A DNA stretch of 13,903 nt from Alphaproteobacteria bacterium (GTDB taxonomy: Bacteria; Pseudomonadota; Alphaproteobacteria; JAGOMX01). The position numbers were made by a program, and so were the translations under genes. Location: assembly GCA_016742295.1 (NCBI GenBank), contig JACVCA010000016.1:1-13903 (forward strand), read 5' to 3'. Numbering within the stretch: position 1 is the first letter of the stretch; each line of letters begins with the position of its first letter. The notes below the pieces were generated by a model. That model made no database searches. It was not told the origin of the DNA and saw nothing but the letters and a program-made list of their open reading frames with translations. Positions 7,547 through 13,903 of this stretch are shown one piece after another.

Positions 7547-8811
7547 TAGGGATAGCTCATAAAGCTTTTATTTTTTTGACTTTGTACTCGTGTTTCAATA
7601 GTTGGAGCTTTGAAAGGAAAGATAGGTAATGGAAGTAGGTCCTTATCCATCATAACGGGTGGAGCTAAATCTGCTTCGGTTTTTGTTTTCTCTACAACTG
7701 TTGCAGGGCTCGTTTTTTTAGTAGGATCAAAAAGTGAAAACCGCAGAAATACTTTTGCAGTTGTTGTTTTCTGCGAGGATTGGTCGGGAGCAGCATTTTT
7801 ATAATGAGTAGGTACCATAAATTGAAGAGTTACCGGTGTTGGCTTGCCCTTTTCATAGGTTTTATAGTCAATCGCATGTGCCTTGAGTAATCGAATCAAA
7901 CTCCAACGACCTTCATAACTAAAGCGAGCAGTATGATTTGATATAGTAAGATTGGGTTGATGCTCATCCAAAGTGGGTGATGTTGGTCCATCAGCGGCCC
8001 ATCTTAAAATGACACATAAGGGGTCTCCAACAACCCATTGTCCGGCACGCTTATCATCTCGGAAATCAATGTCATTATCATTAATTTGCAAATTCCAATC
8101 TATGATTTTATTTCCTTCAGTTTCTTGATTGCGGTCTGTTCTGAAGTCAACTGCAAAATCAACCTTAGGAACATATTGGTCGGCATTTGCATTTAAAGCA
8201 GCACTCAAGATTGGTTTTAATAAGTCAATCTGGCGCAAGAACTGAGAAGGCGAAGAGTGAAGATTAGGGGAATCAATCAACCCATCTAGCGCTTTACGCT
8301 GAGACTCGTTAATTTTATTAAAGAGCACCAGGAAAGTATTAACATCATCAACGTTTGCTTCATTGGTCCCATAGAACTCTGACTCCTTTGAAAAAGGGAA
8401 ACGTCCTGCAAGATAACGATTAAAAAATTCTGCAAGTTCATTATAATTTGCAATGGAGCTGTGACGGGCAATTGATTCACAGCGGTGAATCATAGCCCGC
8501 CTAATTTTATTACGTCTGTCAAGGAAGTAATCACCGGTTTTCTCATAAATATCATAGGATAAAACTGCATCAACGCACATGTTTTCATTAATCTGATTCA
8601 AATCAAACATTAAGAAATGCTCTAAAATGCTGATTGAGTTACTTGGTGATTGTTTTTCATAGGCATCAATTTGAGTTAAGATACGAGTCCACTTTGAAAT
8701 CAAAGAAATATTACGGGGTGCTCCCTTGAGGTAAGGGAGGTTGAGATAGGATAAGATAGGATCAGCAAGGTCTTTACCAAGAAAGCGTATACGGGTGAAT
8801 TGAGCACACAA
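7546..8811 (-). pseudogene. tssM: TssM (IcmF) C-terminal fragment
   Basis: About 421 codons in exactly the same frame as the preceding fragment, from which it is separated only by a TAA at 8814..8812. The first codon after it is TTG, with no good ribosome binding site. The sequence across the stop, ARNDMKS-stop-LCAQFTRIRFLGKDLADPIL, reads like the uninterrupted family sequence with one residue (probably Tyr, TAT or TAC to TAA) replaced by a stop. The C-terminal periplasmic beta domain is recognisable at FSYEGRWSLIRLLKAH, like the family motif around GPWALFRLL. The end overlaps tssA by one base. It could be translated only by stop-codon readthrough or reinitiation at TTG; decay is the simpler explanation. 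Confidence 0.85.
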
Positions 8812-11367
8812 TTAGCTTTTCATATCATTTCGGGCGTAAAAACCAAAAGCCCGTAATCCAAGCATCTCTTGTCCATCCCACCAAGAGAAAAGATCATCCC
8901 CTACGCTATAGAGATCATCCCGGGTCAAGAGATTATCAATCATGTGTAAAAGCTCATGACCTTGGTTCAGCAAAAGATTACGTAGTTGTGAAGCTTGGTT
9001 TGAAGCATCATTTCGAAGGTAACCACTAAGTAAGGTATTAAAGTGAGGTTGCACCACTTTAAGGTTTTGAACTTGCTGATTTAACGCTTCCTGCTCATCA
9101 AAGCCTGTCGCTGTTCGCGGAGTAACCTGAAAAGTCTCAGCATTAGCAATCATATGAAAAATGTTACGACTGAGGGCATTACGTCCAAGAACTTCAAGAA
9201 TATGTCTAGATTCAGGGGAAACTGTCGGTAAGGTCTCTGTAGCATATTTTTCATAGGTTTGTACAAGTTTGGCAGCACTTGCAAGAGCTGTCTCATCCCA
9301 AAACAATAGACGTCCTGGAGGGATAGGTATGATTGCTTTGTATGTGCCTTGATTTTGCATGAAAGGCTGCTTTAGAAAATTTCTTAGGTTTTCAAGTAAT
9401 GCGTTGTAAGCAAGAGAAGGCTCTGCCGTGAGAACGTTATTCTTGATTGCAAAAATCTTCCCAATCAAAGGTGCATCAAGCTGAGTAAGATTTTTTTTAT
9501 AGGATGTAAATGCCTTTTGAGCATTGATTAATAACTCATTTGTCACAGTTACCCCTAAAGTACGAGAATTTGCAATGACATTAATTGTAGTTGTATAAGC
9601 TTCGCCTGGTAAGAATACATCACCTTCAATCCAATTAAACTCTTTATCTCGAATTGATTCCGCAGCTGAAAAAATAGTTTGAATATTATTAAAAACCTTA
9701 TTTTCATCAAAATTACGGGTCGCTGTTATCTGACTTATGGAGGTAAGAGCTTCAATAAGCATGGCAAGAGCGCCATTTTCATTAGAAAGCTTGAGTGAGC
9801 TATCAAGAAATTCAGTAAATAAGAGAGATAGTTTGCGGCGTGCTGAAGTACTGAAATCCAATATTTTAATTTCACGCTCGCTTGCGTGACTCAATGCGGT
9901 TTGATAGTAACTGGTGTTTTCATAAAATTGCTTAGGAAGATCGCGATCAAACAAGTAGTTAATTAAGCGACCAATGTCACCGATATTTTCACTTACCCCA
10001 AGATTGTTGAAGCGAATTACTTGATCTTCCAGCTTTGCTGTTTCTTCCACAAATTTTTTGAGCTGGCTAAACTCTGGGGTTTTTAGGGGGTTAAGATAAA
10101 TTTTATTATCAAGCGTGCTTTTGTCATCAAGCATAATAAAGAGTTTGCGTGCTTTTTGCATAAGGCCTGAGTAAAATGACCTCAAGATGATACTATCCCA
10201 TGCAGCTGTAATGGCTCTTCGGATGTCTGTATCGTATGTCGTAAACCATGAGGCTGGGATGCTTAAAGAAAATGAATTTTCTAAATCAAGATCTGACATA
10301 AATTTTAAAATTCGCAGCGCTTGGTCATTCAAATATGCAGCATCATTAACGGTTGTGAGATCAAAATTACGTTTATTGATATTATGAATGGTTTGATCTA
10401 CTTCCTTGATAAGAGGTAGTAAAGTTTTTTTGCCCAATTCAAACCGATCATGGGCATGGTAAAGACCAATTCCCCAGCTGATAATAATGCCAGCCACAAC
10501 GACCTTGGCAAGGTTAAGCGCTTTACTTGTTGAAATAAGCATACGTCTGACGGGGCGTGCAAGCGCATTCTCACGAAAGATTTTATGTTCAAACAAATCA
10601 TGAATGAATGAGATTTGCCGTTCATCATGCTGCTTGAAAGGGATTTCAATGGCTGAACCCAGGGCTGCAGGAGGAACCCAATACCGTTCATCACGTTTAT
10701 GATCACCGACAGCAGTATGGTTGCCTGTGTCTCCACAGAAATAAACCCCTCTAAGAAAAAAAGATTCATGGTAGGTTGTTTCTTTAAAAATATTATTAAG
10801 ATATATACCTAAATTTTCCTTAAGTTTTTGAATCTCAACCTTAAAGATAAAGGTGCCATCTCGTCCTTGCTTGACTCGCCCTTCTGTAAAAATTTCAGCG
10901 CGTGTTTTATGGAGAGATTTATTTAGAGCACTAAAAATTTCTTCAACCCACGTTGGAGAATATTGAGATTCAAGTGAATAAGGACATGTCCAGCCCAAAA
11001 TCCCATTTAATAAGTCAACTGGAAGTTCATTTGAAAATTCTTTAAACCCCTGAATAAGATCGGTTTTTGTGACTAAGATATAAACAGGGACTTTCATGGC
11101 AAGAGAATATTGTAAATGCCAAAGCTTAGCATTGAGTTGCTTTGCCCGCATGAGGGTATCATCATATCCCAATTTATGAGGGCCAATTAATTCATCAGCA
11201 GGAATCGTAAGAATAATTCCATCCAGGGGACGCTTTAAACGATGTCGTACCAAAAGGTTCATTAAAAATGCCCAGCCTTTGGCGTCAGCATTCAAGCCTT
11301 GCTTGGGGAGTAAATAATCTCCGATTGTATCTATAATGAGGGCGCGATCAAAAAACCACCATTGCAA
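8812..11367 (-). pseudogene. tssM: TssM (IcmF) central fragment: GTPase-like core, second membrane helix and periplasmic region
   Basis: TssM is the large inner-membrane protein of the T6SS membrane complex. This open frame of about 851 codons starts without a proper ATG or ribosome binding site, because it is the continuation of the N-terminal fragment after a lost base near 11364 (SCQWWFF becomes SCNGG in the upstream frame). It shows the Walker B/G3-like IIDTIGDY (11-18), the G4-like VTKTDL (99-104), the FFLRGVYFCG strand (203-212), a second transmembrane helix at about 287-305, and a long helical periplasmic region ending FSWWDGQEMLGLRAFGFYAR. It stops at TAA 8814..8812. The long uninterrupted frame indicates a young lesion. 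Confidence 0.88.
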
Positions 11368-11408
11368 GAGGGGCGGTCATCCTCAATATTGAAATTAGGT
11401 CGTCCAAC

Positions 11409-11436
11409 TTGAAGATCTAATTATAGATCTTCAAGA
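11409..11436 (-). repeat. Perfect 12-bp palindrome with 4-base loop around the first tssM stop
   Basis: On the minus strand the arms are CTTGAAGATCTA and TAGATCTTCAAG with the loop TAAT. The premature TAA of tssM starts at the end of the first arm and runs into the loop. No T-run follows, so it is not a typical terminator. The protein family usually has a Ser-Gly-type pair here, so several bases appear to have changed together, which fits template-switch correction of an imperfect palindrome. Confidence 0.7.
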
Positions 11437-11846
11437 ATTTTGGTTTTCCCTGAGTCTACAGCCCCAGTCATAAGATACCATGGTAGCTTGTATCTGAAAT
11501 TACGCGTCGCAAAATGCTCTTTCAGTATTTTCATAGCTTCCTGGAACGATAAAGAAAGTTCTTCTTGGTCAGAAGAGCGCCAAAAGTTTGTTAAGAAAAA
11601 TTTACTGCGCTCATAGAAAGTCTTTTTGGGAACTCCCGCATCCTGATTTTTGTGCTCGGATGTCTGGGGTGAAGCGTGATTAAAAAATGAAAGGGGTGCT
11701 TTCAAGGAGTGCTTCAAAAGTTCAGTTTTTCGAACCGTGGAAGAGTATGCATAAAGAACACGTAACAGTAAAGCACCTGCCGTGGCTAGGAACCCTAATA
11801 TCATATATGGGAGATAAGGCAAATAACTTTGGAAGGAACTGGTCAT
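11421..11846 (-). pseudogene. tssM: TssM (IcmF) N-terminal fragment: membrane helix and Walker A motif
   Basis: Encodes the first 141 residues. I chose the ATG at 11846 (MTSSFQSYLPYLPY) because AGGAG lies 11 bases upstream and overlaps the tssL stop. The frame is also open back to 11948, but that stretch lies inside tssL. Residues 10-33 (YLPYMILGFLATAGALLLRVLYAY) form a transmembrane helix. The P-loop GAVDSGKT follows LPWYLMT near the end. Seven codons later a TAA (11423..11421) stops translation. The same frame continues past the stop as LDLQVGRPNFNIEDDRPSC, clearly TssM sequence, before the frameshift at 11364. Alone this is a membrane anchor with a Walker A and no remaining GTPase-like domain. 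Confidence 0.85.
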
Positions 11847-11859
11847 CCTTTTAAATCTC

Positions 11860-12666
11860 CTAGCTGTTAATATCGCGTGTTTGTAAAATATTATTGATGC
11901 TTGAGCGGATTTCTCCGGTGGCTGAATACCATACTCCGTATGATGCAAACATCATGACTGCGAATGCTGCAGCAAAAAATGCGAGCCACGGTCTGAAATC
12001 ATTTAAATAAATGATTTCTCCGTCTTCAAGTGTATGAATATAGGTTTCAGGGAATAACTGCGCTTGAGGTTTAAAAAGTTCAGGGTCTCGATGGTTAATG
12101 AATAAATGCAGTTGGCTGCGATATTTCATGATTGCGCCTTGATCATCAATTCCACGAAATTTACCCTTGAAGCCAAGTCCCAAAGCTAAGTGATATAAGG
12201 TAGCCAGATCTGCTTGGCTGGGGTCGCGGTTTTTCAAAAAAGTATCCATTTTCTCAAAAAATAGCTGACCGGCATTATGGGTATTATAAAGCCTGGATTC
12301 AAGAAGGTGATTTTCCCAATAAGATTTTCCCGTCCAATCAAGATGTAGAAAAACTTCATCAGCAAGAGCTGCCATCACAAATTGCGCTTCGTTATAGAAT
12401 TTAGTGGCAAATTCTCCCCCAAATCTCGCAGCGTCAATAGCTTGAGTTTTAAGGAGTTGTTCAAGGCTTCCTAAAATGGCTTCAGGGGTGGTAGGTGAAA
12501 AATCAGTTGAAGGAACTGTTTTAGAACTAGTTCCGTTCTGTGTGTCTTCTTCACCAAGAATGCTTGCTTTATGGCGCATAATTTCGGAGTAAAAATCCTC
12601 GAAATATCGAATGATAAAGGAACTATCATCTCCTGAACCATACGCCAGTTTTGAATCTATTAACAT
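11860..12666 (-). CDS. tssL: T6SS inner-membrane protein TssL (DotU family)
   Basis: TssL is a tail-anchored protein that joins TssM and TssJ in the membrane complex and contacts the baseplate on its cytoplasmic side. The 268-residue protein has a variable N-terminus, then the DotU domain from about residue 60: FVMAALADEVFLHLDW (96-111), a WENHLLESRLYNTHNAGQLFF segment, and YHLALGLGFKGKFRG (158-172). A single transmembrane helix at about 227-246 (WLAFFAAAFAVMMFASYGVW) is followed by a short tail, in the usual position. No peptidoglycan-binding extension is present. The ATG at 12666 has only a weak AAGGGA about 15 bases upstream. tssM starts 13 bases after the TAG stop. Confidence 0.93.
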   Translation of the reverse strand: MLIDSKLAYGSGDDSSFIIRYFEDFYSEIMRHKASILGEEDTQNGTSSKTVPSTDFSPTTPEAILGSLEQLLKTQAIDAARFGGEFATKFYNEAQFVMAALADEVFLHLDWTGKSYWENHLLESRLYNTHNAGQLFFEKMDTFLKNRDPSQADLATLYHLALGLGFKGKFRGIDDQGAIMKYRSQLHLFINHRDPELFKPQAQLFPETYIHTLEDGEIIYLNDFRPWLAFFAAAFAVMMFASYGVWYSATGEIRSSINNILQTRDINS

Positions 12667-12820
12667 GTATATAGGTTATCCCTTAATTTTTTCTTTTATA
12701 TACTCAAACCCATCGTTCTTATTTATATTTTATACACCCCAAATGTTAATATAAAGTTATCTAAATATTAATTTAAGGTTATTTAAAATACAAAATAAGA
12801 TAATGTCTTATTTTTTCAGC
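12667..12820 (-). promoter_or_regulatory. AT-rich tssK-tssL spacer, possible promoter region
   Basis: This 154-base spacer is very A/T-rich and contains several TATAAA- or TATATA-like segments, but I cannot single out a convincing pair of promoter boxes. It begins with a terminator-like hairpin just after tssK. The neighbouring tss genes are almost contiguous, so the gap may let tssL-tssM-tssA be transcribed separately from tssK. Confidence 0.35.
12792..12814 (-). terminator. Terminator-like hairpin after tssK
   Basis: The perfect 9-bp arms AAAATAAGA and TCTTATTTT with a five-base loop lie seven bases after the tssK stop and are followed on the minus strand by GTATTTT. The stem is almost all A-T, so it is weak. 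It may act as an inefficient terminator or only as a transcript end protector. Confidence 0.4.
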
Positions 12821-13903
12821 TTATTCACTGCTTTTGGGAACATAAAGGACTAGCTCACCAGGCCTCTTGGCAGGACTGTCTGAGACATTAAAAATCCTTA
12901 AATCTTCACCCTTTTTAATGAATTGCTCGTTAAGCTTAATTAAAAAGAGTGCGACTCCTTTAGCGGGCAATAATTTAATTTCCTCCGCACTTTCAATAAT
13001 CTTACGTTCTGCGCCCAGAATACGATTGTCCATGGCTCTCATCACCGAAGAATCGGTTACGATGACGCATTGTTCAATCCATTGATTCAGTTCTCGCATT
13101 GACATTCCGGGGGAAGCTTTTGCCCCTACGATCAGTGGCTTGTTAAGCCAATCATCTCTAAGGTTAAGTGAGAAAGTACGATCTTCAAGGGTAAAAGGTA
13201 CCACAAGATAACCTTCTTGTATGCGATCTATCATACTTATTATAAAATCAAAAACATGGGTATATGTTTGTAGAAGGTCGTTGTGATCATAAGGCTCCAA
13301 GATGGGTGGGATCTGTGCAGGGTGCAATCCTGCAACTTCTCCTGCAAGTCCACAAAGACCGATATAAAGCGCGAAAGGATGAGAAGCATTTGACCTGAGG
13401 AGAGCTTCAAAAGGTAATAAACCAATGGAGAGCGCACGTGCTACATTTTCAGCATCTGCGGTCATAAGTCTATTGGATTGGGATAAAAGTCGATCCGAGA
13501 GAAAAGCAATTTTTTCTCGAATGCGTTTACAAATATTCTCTGTGGCACGCCCTAAAATCGAATTTTGTTGAACTTTTAGGCAAGGGGCAACAAAATCTTT
13601 TAACACGTAAGTATTTGAATCACTGGAAATCTTAAAAATGGGGAAACTCACAAAATCTGATGGTGGCTCTTGCCCGACGAATAATAAGACATTAGGTGCA
13701 ATTCTCGGTATTGAAATGTTGCCCTCACCGGTGTTTTCATCAACGACAGACGGTCCTTCGCGTGATACAAAGCGTGCAGTATTTCCAACTATATTTGCAG
13801 CACCATATTTATATTTTGGCACAGCAATATAAACTAACAATGGGTTTTTCTCCATCTCCTCTTCATAAGGAGTCAAATCAATGGAAATTATTTCCCCTTC
13901 ACT
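12821..13903 (-). CDS. tssK: T6SS baseplate protein TssK, N-terminus beyond window
   Basis: TssK is a trimeric adaptor linking the T6SS baseplate to the TssL/TssM membrane complex in the cytoplasm. The frame is open to the window edge (SEGEIISIDLTPYEEEMEK...), so the first part, about 80-100 residues judged from the usual family length near 450, is missing. Matching segments include LLVYIAVPK, the block from LSDRLLSQ through ALSIGLLPFEALLRSNASHPFALYIGL with LAGEVAGL, PPILEPYDHNDL, and the C-terminal domain with RDDWLNKPLIVGAK and the LVLYVPKSSE end. It stops at TAA 12823..12821. tssK followed by tssL and tssM is a common order in T6SS loci. No lesion is seen in this part. Confidence 0.88.
   Translation of the reverse strand, partial: SEGEIISIDLTPYEEEMEKNPLLVYIAVPKYKYGAANIVGNTARFVSREGPSVVDENTGEGNISIPRIAPNVLLFVGQEPPSDFVSFPIFKISSDSNTYVLKDFVAPCLKVQQNSILGRATENICKRIREKIAFLSDRLLSQSNRLMTADAENVARALSIGLLPFEALLRSNASHPFALYIGLCGLAGEVAGLHPAQIPPILEPYDHNDLLQTYTHVFDFIISMIDRIQEGYLVVPFTLEDRTFSLNLRDDWLNKPLIVGAKASPGMSMRELNQWIEQCVIVTDSSVMRAMDNRILGAERKIIESAEEIKLLPAKGVALFLIKLNEQFIKKGEDLRIFNVSDSPAKRPGELVLYVPKSSE

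Noticed and set aside
10398..10769. 123-codon minus-strand frame
   Set aside because: It is an out-of-frame shadow inside the well-supported central part of tssM.
7546..11423. Reassignment of TAA to an amino acid
   Set aside because: TAA appears twice within tssM, but it also ends tssK, tssA and the intron maturase at the expected places, and a separate frameshift damages tssM. A changed genetic code is not needed.
1..13903. CRISPR array, tRNA, rRNA or riboswitch
   Set aside because: No regularly spaced repeats, cloverleaf or known aptamer motif was seen on either strand.

Overview
This is a low-GC bacterial window in which the genes are nearly all on the minus strand. It has three blocks: nested mobile elements at the left, a small amino-acid metabolism pair in the centre, and part of a type VI secretion system (T6SS) cluster on the right. 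The low GC, DapB plus alanine dehydrogenase, an RmInt1-like group II intron, a decaying IS element and a decaying T6SS cluster would suit a host-associated proteobacterium, perhaps an intracellular alphaproteobacterium (an amoeba-symbiont lineage such as Holosporales or Paracaedibacter). This placement is inference; no rRNA or other phylogenetic marker is present.

Left (1-2675): an IS982-family element runs off the left edge. Its transposase is interrupted after codon 149 by a group II intron of about 1.9 kb in the same orientation. Removing 2142..254 restores the transposase frame exactly through the FYGLKLHLVIN motif. The intron's reverse transcriptase/maturase is itself frameshifted in a run of seven C. 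A long hairpin that holds the Shine-Dalgarno core precedes the transposase start. Next to the IS left end (about 2680-2775) lies a decayed fragment of dapB, whose intact copy sits 1.9 kb away.

Centre (2874-6417): a plus-strand gene with its own promoter encodes a secreted protein of unknown function with HD-hydrolase-like motifs. Then come dapB (lysine/diaminopimelate synthesis) and ald (alanine dehydrogenase), in an apparent minus-strand ald-dapB operon.

Right (6494-13903): reading along the minus strand, tssK (cut by the window edge), tssL, tssM and tssA of a T6SS. TssK is the baseplate adaptor, TssL and TssM form the inner-membrane complex and TssA primes assembly. tssM carries three separate lesions: an in-frame TAA inside a perfect 12-bp palindrome just after the Walker A motif, a -1 frameshift just before the Walker B region, and an in-frame TAA near the C-terminal third. 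The fragments otherwise keep long open frames, so the loss looks recent, unless recoding or split expression is at work. The other T6SS genes look intact.
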